64,000 nucleotides of DNA from Carnegiea gigantea (taxonomy: Eukaryota > Streptophyta > Magnoliopsida > Caryophyllales > Cactaceae): NCBI GenBank assembly GCA_029747015.1, contig JAKOGI010000057.1:1305001-1369000 (forward strand). The letters run 5' to 3'. Made by a program: the position numbers and the translations under genes. The first letter of the stretch is position 1; each line of letters starts with the position of its first letter. The notes under the pieces are model-generated. The model made no database searches. It worked only from the letters and a program-made list of their open reading frames with translations, and was not told the origin of the DNA. Below are positions 12,601 to 24,708 of this stretch, in pieces.

Positions 12601-12855
12601 CATCCAAGTGTATCTACAACCCTTCCAAGTGAGGTCGTGAACATCGATTGCATAGGTGCATTGTTGGAATTCTTCTAGACCACTCTTGGTAACTGGTTGC
12701 CCTCTAATTTTGTCTTCCAAATTGAGAAGATGATTGAAGTCTCCCAAGATGATCCAAGGAGTATGAATATTAGGCTCCGGAGCCCTTAGGCATTGCCATA
12801 GTAGGTCTCTTTTTGTTTCCTCATTCTCTCCATATACAAGGGCAAGTTAGAAACT
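9690..12855 (-). pseudogene. 5'-truncated L1-type LINE (ORF2 remains)
   Basis: Non-LTR retrotransposon on the minus strand, ending in a poly(A) that reads as poly(T) at about 9688-9704. In order from its 5' side it carries: the end of an APE endonuclease (MGDFNHLL at about 12745, YTWMNKQ), a linker, reverse transcriptase fragments (IPNHKSPCPEGYSSGFFKSC at about 11780, [11 protein letters not shown] at about 11390, LCLANDLMIF at about 11085), and the C-terminal zf-RVT region (9761-10228, with CVLCHDQLETQALIF). Frames are broken by stops and shifts. The catalytic FADD box reads LAND, losing the first aspartate, so the enzyme would be dead even if frames were whole. It sits inside the Helitron-like repeat array. 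No clear target duplication was found. Confidence 0.85.
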
Positions 12856-13422
12856 TTTACCTGAGAAGTGATGATAATCATATTATCTGAGGAATAGTTA
12901 TGTATTAAATCTAAGTTGTTAATTCTATATATGTATTAAAGTACCCATAATTTTAGTTATATATGTACTAAAATAAAGACAATCATATTATCTGAAAAAT
13001 AGTTATGTATTAAATCTAAGTCGTTGATTCTATATCTTTAAAAAAACCGTACTTTCTCCAAATAAAACATCTATTTACTTAAAAAATTATTTTTTGCACA
13101 GGTACAAGAAGAGAAAGTGGAGTCTTCGCCATCTAGCTTGCTCCACTTAATAACTTATCATCATGTCATGGACCACAATAGTTATCTTCATGTATATTAC
13201 CATCATATGTTTCTATATTATTAATCTCAGTCGCTACTAAAAGTTGTTGTTTGCTATGTGTACAGTTGATAACTTTTGTTTTTTTCAATAGCTATTTATC
13301 ATCTTATCTTTTCTAAGTCATAATAACAATTACATATGTGGTAGTAATTTCTTAATTTTTTTCAATAATAGATATGTTTAAAGTTCTATTTCATCATACA
13401 CCATGTATAGCACGGGTCTATG
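12856..13422. other. 3' part of the Helitron-like element, no gene
   Basis: Contains two partial repeat units sharing CATATTATCTGARRAATAG and ATGTATTAAATCTAAG, then AT-rich sequence up to the CTAG end. No coding capacity is visible. Confidence 0.5.
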
Positions 13423-13484
13423 CTAGTATTATTAATATGAATCTTTAAAGACTTTATTTGTTAAATAGTTAAATAATTTTTATT

Positions 13485-14927
13485 TGTTTGGTTGGAAGGA
13501 AAATAGTTTTTCCGGAAAAATCATTTTCCATGAAAAATATTCTTCTAAGGAAAATTGATTTCATATCATATTTTTCATTGTTTGATACAAGATAAATAAT
13601 TTTTGATTTAAAAAAGGGAAAACATCAACTGAATTATTTAAGTGGCAAAAAATATTGACTGAATGGTCATAGTAAAGATAGATGTTGACTAAATGAAGAA
13701 ATGTTGAGCTTAAAATTTGTATTTGAGTTTTTTTTTTTTAATATTCCCTATCAGATAGTCAAATTTTGATCAAAACCATTGAAATTATTTCAGTTAAAAA
13801 CTAAAGCCTACGATTGCCAAAAGTCTCATCCCATGCTTTCAGGCTTAGTCCTTCAAATCATATTCTTGGCAGATCGTCTACTATTTAAGATTCCAATTCT
13901 TAGTCTGATCTTGGCAAGCTGGTTTTTTTTCTTGCAAGAGTCGGCTATTTGTTCACTGGAAAGCATTCGTTCCCCCCGTTCGAGCTAGTTGAATCAGTAC
14001 TTCTTGTTAGACCATTCGTGCCCCGTTAAGCCCCTTAACTAAAGCATCAACTGAGGTTAAAAATGTCAATTGAATTGTCATGACGGAGAAAAATATTAAC
14101 ATGAAGGAATGTCAAGCTCAAAATCTAAATTTGAGTATATTTTAATCTTTCATATTTGATTATTAAGTCTCGATTCAAACTGTTGAAATTATTTTAGTAG
14201 TGAAAAATATTGACTGAATTATTTAAGTGACAAAAAATATCGATTAAATTGTCGTGGTAGATAAAAATATTGATCAAATGAATGAATGTCGAGCTCAAAA
14301 TTTGCGTCTAAATCTGTATTAATATTTCCTATCCAATGATCAAGTTTCATTCCAAACTATTTAAATTATTCTTTAGTGGTCAAAAAATATTGACTAAATT
14401 GTTCAAGTGATTAAAAATATCAATTAAATTGTCGTGGTAGAAAATAATATGGACCGATGAAGGAATATTGAGCTCTAAAATCTAAATTTGAGCATATATT
14501 AATTTTTTCTATCTGATAATCAAGTTTTGATCCAAATCGTTTGAAATTGTTTTAGTAGCATGCCAATTGAATTGTTTAATTAGCAAAAAATGTCGATCAA
14601 ATTGTTGCGGCGGAGATAAATGTTGACCCAATGAAAGAAACTTGAGCTCAACATCTAGATTTGAGTTTATTTTAATCTTTTTCATCAGATAGTCAGGCTT
14701 TGATCCAAATCGTTGAATTAGATTTTGCATCTAAATTTCAACTGACTATATTATCTAAAAGTTTAATGAAAAAAATCAACTTCTTATCTTCTAAAAAAGA
14801 AAATCATTTTTCTCCATTAGGAGGAAAATTATTTTCCTTGAAAAATAGTTTTCCATCATTTATTGTGCCAAACAATGAAAATTTTAAAAACTATTTTCTG
14901 GAAAAATTATTTTTCCCCAACCAAACA
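13485..14927. mobile_element. Terminal-inverted-repeat element with internal tandem array
   Basis: The left end reads TGTTTGGTTGGAAGGAAAAT and the right end, reverse-complemented, reads TGTTTGGTTGGGGAAAAATA. The similarity extends inward through TTTTTCCGGAAAA-like boxes. The interior (about 13620-14740) is a degenerate tandem array of about 178-bp units, each with TCAAGTTTTGATCCAAAYCG and GARCTCAAAATCTAAATTTG boxes. There is no transposase. No target duplication could be fixed, so the superfamily (hAT or other) is open. Confidence 0.55.
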
Positions 14928-15206
14928 CTACTTAAATGTCTAAGTGCCCTTATGTTTAATTCTCTTTTATCTTGAGATGGTTGATACAATGGTGGATTTG
15001 GACGTAACCTCATCTAACTTTTTTACTTAATCATATGTTACTTGGAGTTAAATTCCTCTTGACTCATAAAGATTAAGTTTTCATAAAGAACAGATTTTCT
15101 TTTTCCATTCATAATACTCAAAAAAAAAATCATGATCTCATTTAAGAAGTAAATGTCAAATCACTTGGCTCAATCTCTTTTGAGAAAACCTCGATAATTT
15201 TCCTCT

Positions 15207-15232
15207 TTCTTTCTTTCTTTCTTTCTTTCTTT
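15207..15232. repeat. (TTTC)n microsatellite
   Basis: About six perfect TTTC units lie just upstream of a second inverted-repeat element. Confidence 0.9.
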
Positions 15233-15267
15233 TGTTTTGTTATTTTTTAAGAACCACATCTACTGTA

Positions 15268-16300
15268 GGCCGTGTTTGACAATTAGCAGTTAGCTCATAG
15301 CGGATTATATTAGCAATTTGACTTATGGGGTGTTTGGCAAATAGTTTTTTGAAGAGCTTCTTGGCCAAAAGAGCTTTTTACACCAATATTAGCTGTTTGA
15401 TCAAATGAAAAAGCTAATTTGGTGTTTCGTCAAAAAACTTTTTAGAAGAGTTTTTTAGGTCTAAAAAGTTAATTTGAAAAAGTTAATTCCATAAGCGTTT
15501 TGGAAAAGCTTTTTGAAGAATTAACTTTTTGTCTCACAATTTTATCAGAAACAGCTAATTTTACCAAATAGTTTTTCAACAAACAGCTAACTCAAATAGC
15601 TAACAACTAACAGTTAATACAAACAGTTAACTCAAATAGTTAATAACTAATATTTGTTTGCCAAATTAGTTAATTACATTAACTGTTTCTGAAAAAAGTG
15701 TTTGGTGAAATTATTGTTACTAATAAGATCATTTCATAAAATTCCACTTATACCCTTAACTCAAGTTCTTCTTCTTTGTTTTTTAATATAACATAGCAAT
15801 CTTTATAGATTGTATATTTATTTTTCTTCTAAATATAAATCAAGAATTATGTATTATATAAAATTATATCTGTATCTTTACCCCATTTTTGTTATGATAA
15901 TACTTTTTTCTTTATCATTGACTTAATTTTTTAATAATATTTGAAATTTATGTGATATAAACATATTTATCTATTATGTAAGACTAATTAACATAAAATT
16001 ATTTGATAGATTTTAGAAAATATTAAAATAACAAGTGTTAAACTCGGTACGGCCATTCTAGAAAATATTTGTTAAATTTTTCTTACAAGTGGCATTTGTA
16101 GTAAATTTGTGAAAATTGTTATTGTCAATATAGTTATTTTAGTAGTAACTATTAGAAAGTTGTTTGAAAAAACTACTCCAGAAAGCTTTTTACAAATTAC
16201 CCTTTTGGATACAAAATTTTTTTTAACCAAGCACTCCAAATAACTTGTTGGCGAATTCAAACAACTTATAACCTCAAAAAGCCTTCAATCAAATAGGGCC
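15268..16300. mobile_element. Candidate MITE/TIR element
   Basis: The left end is GGCCGTGTTTGACAATTA and the right end, reverse-complemented, is GGCCCTATTTGATTGAAG. The interior has many TTAGCTGTTTG / CAAACAGCTAA words in both orientations and no coding frame. TIRs starting GGCCnTRTTTG are typical of Tourist/PIF-Harbinger or related MITEs. Flanks TA-rich (GTA/ATA) give no firm target duplication. Confidence 0.4.
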
Positions 16301-16418
16301 ATAGTCATATTCCAAATGATGGAAAAGTCTAATGGTGATATTATTACTGATGATTTAGCATAGTGATGTCCCCAACTTCATGTTCATTGCAAGTGACTAA
16401 CATGGAAATTTCACAGCC

Positions 16419-16959
16419 TGTTGGAGTACAAAAGTGGGTGTTGTACCACATTGATAAAATTCAAAGAATATGATAGTGGGTGTTGTCCCATATTGATGAA
16501 ATTAAAGGGTTTGAGCATATATATAAGCTTGTGAGTTACTCCATCCATTGCCAATTGGTTTTGGGTTGGAACCTCATTTGAGCTTATATGCTTGACTCTT
16601 TGTTGAATGCCCAATTGATATACAAAATTTAACATGGTATTAGAGCAGATTGCTCAATCTTGATTTGCCACCGTCCCCATTTGATTAAAATTGTGTGCAC
16701 GTGTTGGGTCTTGTTAATAGCCCACACGTGAGGGGTGTGTTGGAGTATGAAAGTGGTTGTTGTCCCACATTGATAAAATTCAAAGAATATGATAGTGAGT
16801 ATTGTCCCACATTGATGAAATTAATTAAAGGGCTTGAGCATGCATATAAGCCTGTGAGTTACTCCATCTATTGCCAATTGGTTTTGAAATGGAGTCTCAT
16901 TTAAACTTGTATACATGACTCGTTTGTTGAAAAGCTCAATTAATATAAAAAATTCAACA
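16419..16959 (+). mobile_element. TRIM (miniature LTR retrotransposon), complete
   Basis: Two direct repeats are 16419-16634 (216 bp) and 16738-16959 (222 bp). Both run from TGTTGGAGTA to a TCAACA/TTAACA end, giving TG...CA. Directly after the first repeat, TGGTATTAGAGCAG (16635-16648) is a primer-binding site complementary to initiator Met-tRNA. Directly before the second, CACGTGAGGGGTG is a short polypurine-like tract. The internal region is only 103 bp and codes nothing. The target duplication is CAGCC before and CAGCT after (4 of 5). A TRIM of this kind relies on enzymes from Copia-type relatives. Confidence 0.85.
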
Positions 16960-18280
16960 CAGCTCATATTCTAATGTCCGTAAATTTCCACATCTGTCTA
17001 TCAACAAAAGAACTGTGTGTTTCAATCTAGCTTTTTTTTGAACATGAACTTGTCAATGTTGACATAATTAAGTTTAATACACAAAATGTGCCTATTAAAT
17101 AAGGGCTCTTAATATGTAAATCTTAAAATCAAATAAAGGGAGTTGTTATTCTTATGAATAATAAGCCCATTTTCTATAGTATCGAATTTTCGGAGGGTGA
17201 TTTTATCATTCTGATTTACTATATTCCCATCTTCCATGTCTCGGTTACAAACTTTCCTTGGTTAAACTGTGGTAGATTAATAAAATTAATATAAAATATT
17301 AAAATTGTCAATTTTTTTTATAACTAAGAAACTCCTCAATTTTCTATAAAATTTTACCATAGGTAAGAAACTACCTCATTTACAGCGACTTTGATATACA
17401 ATGACGACGTAGGGGGAAAAAAAATTCTTCCATTTTAAATGATCAAAATTATCACAATTTTGTAAGTTATACTAGATTACCTAAGTTAACAAATTTTTTA
17501 TGAGTTATGTGAATCTTTCGTTTGTATGCAACATCAATATCATATTCATCACAATAATCTAAGTTTTTGGTTATGACTTACTTTTAAATTGATCATGTGC
17601 TTTTTGTTATGCTTTGCAGACAAGGTAGTTTAATAGTTTCTTTATGTAGGAGACCCTATTCAACAAGCAATTATATATTTTTTTATTCAAAAAATCTTTC
17701 TTTATTTCTTAATTATCATTTTTATATCTTTTTAAATGATCACATACTCTTTTATTTTAAACAAGAAAAATGGAGAAGGAAAAGGAGGCGGATGTACTGT
17801 CTACGTTTTTAATGATGTGAAACATCTTAGAACACATTTGTTACCATATTATGAACCTCAGTTTACACATCATGTGTCACGCACTTTGAGCAATTATTTT
17901 TTGCAAAAATCTAAGGCAAGAGGAGAAGAACTTTTTCAGTTCAACTCCCAAGGCCATGTATCCGACCAATTCATTGGGATCAATCAAAATATGGGCTCTA
18001 GATTAAGCATGGCCATGTATTTGCTTCGGTTTATTATCCTTTGTAGCTAATGTTGAACACAATCTCAACAAACAGTTGGAAACATATTTATTCTGTTTTT
18101 GGTGATTCATAAAAATTGTTTGTTGGAATGTCAGATGAGCCAAGAAATCCCAACTACGACTTGAGGTGGGATTTATCAATCACAATATTAGGCTTGATAT
18201 ATTAATACTGCTTAAAACTATAGTTAATGAATAGAATGCAGACTTGATTATTAGAAATTTGGGTTTCTCTCACTACGACA
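16960..18280. other. Intergenic; one unassigned open frame
   Basis: AT-rich with no element ends recognised. A 104-codon plus-strand frame at 17736-18050 (containing NDVKHLRTHLLPYYEPQFTH) has more even composition than its surroundings. I do not recognise it, and it has no clear splice partners. It could be a decayed gene or transposon piece. Confidence 0.4.
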
Positions 18281-18334
18281 TAATTTCTGCCAAGAATCAT
18301 TGTGGTGAGAATTGGTGTTATTTACGTGAAAATT

Positions 18335-21300
18335 CTTGCAAAATAAAGTCGATAGCTTCTTTTGTCTTCTTCTTTGATTTATAAGGCTTCAAAATTATTT
18401 TTCTACTCACATACCTTGAATTCACGAATTCAAAATATGCACAAACTCACAATACATGTGAAACCCAACTATAATAGTAGAAATAGGTCATAAATGACAA
18501 AATTAAGCACAATCCCATAAAATGATTCTCAAACACTTAAATAATCCATGTATATATGATATTCATCACTTCCTACACTTAAATCTTTACTTGTCCTGAA
18601 GCAAAGGTCAACTTACGATAGAATAAGCAAGGAAGATATATCTAGGATTAATGCCTCCTTAGGCAAGGTAATAAGTAGCCCATTATAAACAAGAATAACA
18701 ATCAATGGCAATTCCAAATAGTGCACTAAATATTTCGAAATTAGAAGAAGATGAAAATTTTCAAAAAATTATGAGACCACTGGCCTAGCATCAAACATGA
18801 TCACCCCCTAAAAACTTACAAAGCACAAAATTCTAGCGCATCAAAAAGAGTAGAGCTAAATAGACCAGTAGAATCTTACTTTTGAAAAATGTGGATCACT
18901 TTTTCTTATGTGTTTGAAATACATCATGGTTTACTCAAGATTCAATCCGAATATGAGAACTACCATAAGCTTGTCAATACTCACTAATTCTCCACTATTA
19001 CCATGACTCCTAATACTCCATTATTAGCATGCAATGTGCACACGTTGATTGAAAGGTCTTTTCAAGGGTTGTAATGGGTTGTGGGAAGGAAGGTGATAAA
19101 TGAATTTGGATAATGTAGAACTCATAGCTAACTAGCTAAGAAGGATCCAACTGTGGACCAATAAACCAGAAAACTCACTAACAGTTCGAAACCCAATAAT
19201 ACAATGACATATGCCCCATGAAGAATGAAATGAGTCGACAATAGAAAGGAGCATAAACTATATACAAGATAACAATGCCAATCACTTATTCAACACTTCT
19301 TCAATTTTTTTTCTTTTTTTCTTTTTTTTGGTCTTTTTTCTTCTTTTCCTTTTTTATCTTCAAAAATGAAAGGGGAATTACAGTTATTAAAGTGATAGTA
19401 CCACTTATTATCAACTCACTAACCTATGCATATATACACAACCGAACACAAGTAGGGAACAAATTCAATTGTACATTGTCATCAACCCATCAACAAGCCA
19501 ACAATGAGGGCCATCACAATCCCCAAAGCTACCCATGACATATATGAAGCGATACTGTATAGACTTCACTTAAGCATAGGACTATGTGGCTAGAATGAAG
19601 ACATCACAACAAAAATACGTATAAGCTCCAAGGGGCTAGCAACAAGATACACAAGTAATGCAAAGGTAAGTTATTTGGCTATGTGGCTTGAAAAAAAAAA
19701 TCTAGAAATGCCTATATCAAATCATCAAATACGCATGCAATGTGGTTTTGAACAAGAGTTTAGGTAAATTCTAGAGATGCAACAGGGAAAAGTTACACAC
19801 ATGAAAGAACATCAAACCAAGCGTGATAAATTAGTCTGAGTAAGACTCAAGATGATTCTTAATCAAGATTAAGGCCAAAATAATAGAATTCATAAAACCT
19901 TTGTAAAATTTAGCACCAGAGAGGATTACACATCAAAAGTCAATCAAGCTCATGAAAACCACCGTACCTAGTAAAAACATCATAAGGGGGCATCCGAATC
20001 CAATCCACACCATTTCTTACATGCAGCCTTATATGCAAACCTCATATGCAACATATCATTTATACAAGGAAACATGCACTATAAACATACCAACTAACCT
20101 ACATAACTCTAAATATCCCTCCCGCATGCTTAGACAAAGCACTATTCAAAGTAAGAAAAGTAAGAGACAGGAAAGGGAGTAAAAGATACCGATCTTACTA
20201 GGTTAGGTGCTAGGTGAGCTAAAGCCTCCTCAAAAACTGGACGCATAGAGCATCAACCACTCCATTATAACTTCAAGACTCCATTATAACTTCAAGACTT
20301 AGGCCACTCCTTCAGATGCAACCAACATCATAAAAGCTCATCGAATGCTTCCATATAGGGCTCATAAGCATGGAAGCAAGAGAACATTAAGATCATCACA
20401 ATAAAGTTAGTGTTCTCTTTAACGAATCAAATTCCATACAAAAATTAAAAGATAAATTGAAGAAAGTTTTCTATAAGAATTTTATATGCTTATCTGCTAG
20501 GTATATGCAATATGGATCAAGGGAGGCATCATACCCTCTAAAGTTACTTAGGAACACAAAATTATCAACATTCCCATCAAGCATATCAAACACATTGTCA
20601 ACATTGTCCAAATCCACATTACCATCACAAATAATAGGATTACCAATGGACACATCAAGATAATACTCAGGGAAGGAGAGGGTGATGACCTAAGGAAGAA
20701 AACATGGCATCAGTTGAGGGGATCAAGAAAGACATGATCATCAAGCATGAGACCAAAACGTAACTCAACAAAGGTATATTCATCATAAGCATCTAACCTA
20801 GCATCAATCCCAAAAGGCTTAACCATCTCAAGCGAGGTACACTGAGCTGAAGGGTAGAATTGATTAGGAAAGGTTAGGACAATATCAATAGTGTCCCTGG
20901 ATGATGCAAAGTTAGGATGAACATAACAAGTATAACACGGATATGAATTTACGTCATGGTTAGAAGAGTTGCATATTTCATACTAAAGAGGCACAACAGA
21001 TTGCTCTAAATAATAGGATTCAGCAAGAAAAGCACAAGGGTTAGGGAAAGGACACCCAAAGACATGACTAGCTAGCCTTTCCAACCTAGGATGAATCCTA
21101 AGTGCCACTCAAGAAATATCATGCCTCATTAACACCTTTATGATGAAAATCCCAATACTCTAAAGAGCACCAGTTTGCTATTCGTCCCCTCATCAACAAA
21201 GTCCAAAAATTTTCATTTCCCACACAATAATCATATTGAGCAAGAAAAGCATTAATCCATTTAAAGTTCCTGCAAAATAGTTCATGCTTGAATTGATGAG

Positions 21301-22740
21301 AATCAAAAATTGCCCTTTTTTGGATTTTAAATTTTTAATTTATTTTGAATTTTTTCATAGAAAAAAATACTTGTCAAATCTATCAAGAAAAGCGCAATAT
21401 TTAGAATTAGTCATCGAGAATGACACCTAAAACTTGATAGGTCACGAGTGTATGATGGCATTGTAGCAAATCAAGGTTAATCTCACAGTTCAGATGAGGT
21501 CAAGCTCTCAGGTGATATTCTATCAAGACAAGCTAAGCAAATCAAGATTATTTAAAAATTTAAATTAAACTAAGGTGTAAACTAATCTAATGAATGAATA
21601 ATCAAGTAGTTAAACAAAACAAGCAATCATCCAATCTACATGTCAATCAAGCACTTAATTGGTTGTTTCAAAATCAACAATCGAAATATTAAACCCCTCT
21701 TTCAATGTGGGTTGAAATACCCAGTCTTAATCAATTATCAATTTTCACAGACACTTGATTAGTTTCGATTAATTAAGTATGCGGTTATCAAATTAGCAGT
21801 TTCTCGAATAGTATGATTTTCTCAAGACTTCACATAATCAATTCCAATCTTAGGGTTCTAATATCAGATTTTACTTTTTAGTATTTCATCTAATACACAA
21901 TACATGCAAGAAAGTAATCAATTCTCTCACATGCCGATAAGCATCCAGGATTCAATACAATGAGCCAACAGATTCTAAATTACCAAAGAAAACGACACTA
22001 TATTAGAAAAATTAACAAATACTTGCATAAATCCAAGATCAAAGTAACTAAACTAATCTAAATTACAAACATGAATCCTAAGGTGAGAAAAGAGAGGATA
22101 AGGAAATAGAATTGCTCAGCCAAAGAACATGCATGAATCGTCATTACAAACCCGACATGGATCATTGGAAAAATCTCCACTCCAATTAGCTCTCTCTTAC
22201 TCTAATCTAATCTAATCTAGATGGTGAATATGATGGTGGATCGATGCTTAATGATGGCTAAAAACAGGTTTTTATCATGAAGACCAAGACAACTAGACGT
22301 CAAAAATGCTTGGAAAGCAAACAGACATAAAGAAACGAGGAAACCACCAGTGAAGGAAGCCACCATGGATGTCCATGGAGACCACCACAGCTAGGCCGTG
22401 GTGGCCTCTGCATTGCTTAATTTCTTTTGTTCTCGTTGTTGTTTCATCTTGGAACCTCCTAAACTATGGTACTGGCAATGGTCTATCACTATTGGGTGTT
22501 TTCAAGTCTTTTTTTTAAACTCATTCTTTGATCCATAAGTGTTAAAATCATTTTTATACTGACGTATCTTGGGACCACAAAGTCGAAATATGCACAAACT
22601 CATGAATCACACGATACGCTAGTGTAATAGCAAAAATATAGATATAAATCACACAATTAAGCATATATATTAATTTCCTAAAATGACTCCTAAATACTCA
22701 AATAGTCGATGCACATATGAGATTCATTACGAGTTCATCA
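18335..22740. mobile_element. Decayed LTR-retrotransposon-like block
   Basis: Two diverged direct copies of about 245 bp, at 18335-18580 and 22495-22740, share in order a CTTTGATYYATAAG box, AAATATGCACAAACTCA, ACACAATTAAGCA-like and AAATGAYTCYYAAAYACT boxes. They would be old LTR or subterminal copies bounding about 4 kb. The interior has no gag or pol frame. It has long purine-rich runs, the string CTTGTCCTGAAGCAAAGG, and a region at about 21400-21640 (CTCTCAGGTGATATTCTATC). These resemble spacers I associate with plant Ty3/gypsy elements of the Tat/Athila kind; that link is a recollection of style, not a match I can prove. A 21-bp direct repeat (CTCCATTATAACTTCAAGAC) lies at about 20260-20300. 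Confidence 0.4.
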
Positions 22741-22749
22741 AAATTAACT

Positions 22750-23232
22750 TTGGTGGATCTAAAACTTCATAAGGAGAAGCATGAGGCTTCATTATTCATA
22801 GCTGGGAAGGAAGATTTATTCAAGCAATAGTATTCAACCAAGGAGTAGCATTAGTTTTCATAGCAGCTTATATGAAAAACGATATCAAAGCAACAATATA
22901 AGTAAGATTTATTGATACCTATATTGAGGAAGGCAACAAAATTCTGATTGAAACAGTTTAAGGTCATGAGATCCAAGTTTTGAGACAAGATATTCAAACC
23001 TATGTTCAATTTTGTAACAATGTTATATTATTATCCGTATTTGTAGGCAAGAGAATTGTGCAGATGACTGACTAGCAAGATATAATTTGTCTTTACATTC
23101 TACAGTAGTGTGAAATGAGGTCCTGCATAAGGAACCTTCTTTGTATCCTATATGTGAATAATTTAGAGAGAACCATTGAGAGAAGGATTGTCTAGATTGT
23201 ATTATTTACCTTTCTTACCACCAAAAAAAAGA
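22750..23232 (+). pseudogene. LINE 3' remnant (RNase H region)
   Basis: Broken plus-strand frames read AALVFIAAYMKNDIKAT-like and then EEGNKILIETV, DIQTYVQFCNNVILLSVFVG and KRIVQMTD. This is the order seen in the RNase H domain (RVT_3) at the C-terminus of plant L1 LINE ORF2. It ends with an A-rich tail (CACCAAAAAAAAGAAG) near 23220. Several stops interrupt it. Confidence 0.5.
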
Positions 23233-24470
23233 AGTGTCACTCACTTGACCATAGGTTCTTTAATAAGAAAATGGTACTAATTTTAATCACAATGAATTAA
23301 CGTGCCTTATAAGCTCTTCTACTTGGTCATGATCCTACCTTACGCATATGCCACATGCACATCTTTCACACCTAATATAGATAAGCACTGGAGTGAATGT
23401 ATAAAATTGACGAACACTGAGACAATCATAGGTGGAAGACTCCACCTCCATTGTGGATTTTACTAAATCATGACAGAACACCTAGAGGAAATCCTGGGTC
23501 AGTTGGAAGTCTTTAGGGGTATGAGAGGCAAATAAATAGATGGTTTGCTTGAAAACAGGGAAGGTTTACCCTATTTTTAGGGAAGAACTAAGGGTTTGTT
23601 GTAAGGACTCTGAATCACAAGTTTTGGATTAATATTGTTGGTAGGAGTGGAGAACATTAAGTGGCAAACGATGTGTAATGCAAGGCATGAACCTTTGATT
23701 TAGGAAACTTAAGAAGCTAGAGTATATGCTTGTCAATATTGAGGCATCACTAGATTAGGGGTTTTGTTTTGTACTTTTGTTTGATGACCCTTTTTGGAAG
23801 ATTTTTGACGCTTTGTATGCATCGTAAAATAGGGCCAGTTTGCTCTCAAGTTATTTGTACGTAATAGGATTTCTTTTTGGACTTGACCCCTCTTCTGCGC
23901 CTTAGAAAAACAAAGCTATTAGAGAGATATATTTGATTCTGTCTCTATTTTGCCTACTTAAATAGTGTTGTTCAAATAAATAAATAAATAGTGCTCAATG
24001 ATAAATTGATGATCAAACCCCCAATTTGAACAATGACTTAAGCTCCATATTTAAAATTTTGAGATCAAAATTTATTTTCTCATATCAAAAAGCTGCTTCT
24101 TTTTCGGTCTTTAACCTTCATTTCAATTCTTAAAGGAAATCCTTCATTTAATTTAACTGTTGGCAAACAGGGTATAGCTTTATTGTCATAGATATCTTAA
24201 TTCACTAAACATGAAACAATTGTAAAATATTCATCACAACTTCACATGAGCAACTGATATGGCCTCAGAGCTCTGAAGCAACATGATTTCACTACCGTTC
24301 AACTACCTGGGGTTCCCACTAAGCACCAACATCAGATCGTGTTTTAGCATGGCAACCAATGATTAACAAAAACTAGTGTAGGAAAAAATTCTGTCATTTA
24401 AGGATAGAACATCACCCCATAATAACATGGCCATTTTCTTACCAAGAGCACCAGATACTTGGAGGGATAT
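23233..24470. other. Intergenic, nothing recognised
   Basis: AT-rich sequence without supported frames, inverted ends or tandem arrays, apart from a short AAATAAATAAATA run at about 23976. Confidence 0.5.
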
Positions 24471-24645
24471 TCAGTGCCAGATCTATGATTAAGATTGGAG
24501 TATCTATGGACATTCCTCACCTTAAAAAAAAAAAAATTTAATAATCCATATTTTGAAGAGGTTAGATCAATAGATACGGACACTCCTAAAAAGGATAGTT
24601 TAGTAGATGGACGCCCCCATTCTATATACCTGGGTCCGCTACTGA
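24471..24645. mobile_element. MITE, about 175 bp, 5-bp target duplication
   Basis: The left end TCAGTGCCAGATCTATG pairs with the reverse complement of the right end, TCAGTAGCGGACCCAGG. GATAT lies on both sides (24466-24470 and 24647-24651). Inside is a second inverted pair (TATCTATGGACATTCCT / AGATACGGACACTCCT, direct in sense). Non-coding. Confidence 0.5.
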
Positions 24646-24708
24646 AGATATTGTCAAGTTAGCTAATGAAGAAACTTGTGCTACAACAATTTCTACTTAA
24701 AGGTTTAA

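Larger units (their letters stand above)
5007..13426 (+). mobile_element. Helitron-like region with two 5' ends and one 3' end
   Basis: Two sites begin with the plant Helitron 5' signature TCTATACTAT, each preceded by A: 5007 and 8690. The roughly 110 bases that follow are clearly related between the two (shared GATTTGATGTAATCT, AAATTATTTATYCATT). The only fitting 3' end is at 13423-13426. There CTAG is followed by T, as expected for insertion between A and T, and preceded by GCACGGGTCTATG, the usual right arm of the terminal hairpin. The left arm (CCATGTATA) is decayed. It may be one large element with a repeated 5' end, or one Helitron (8690-13426) inside a 3'-truncated older one. No Rep/helicase gene is visible, so it is non-autonomous. 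A LINE was inserted later at about 9690-12855. Confidence 0.6.
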
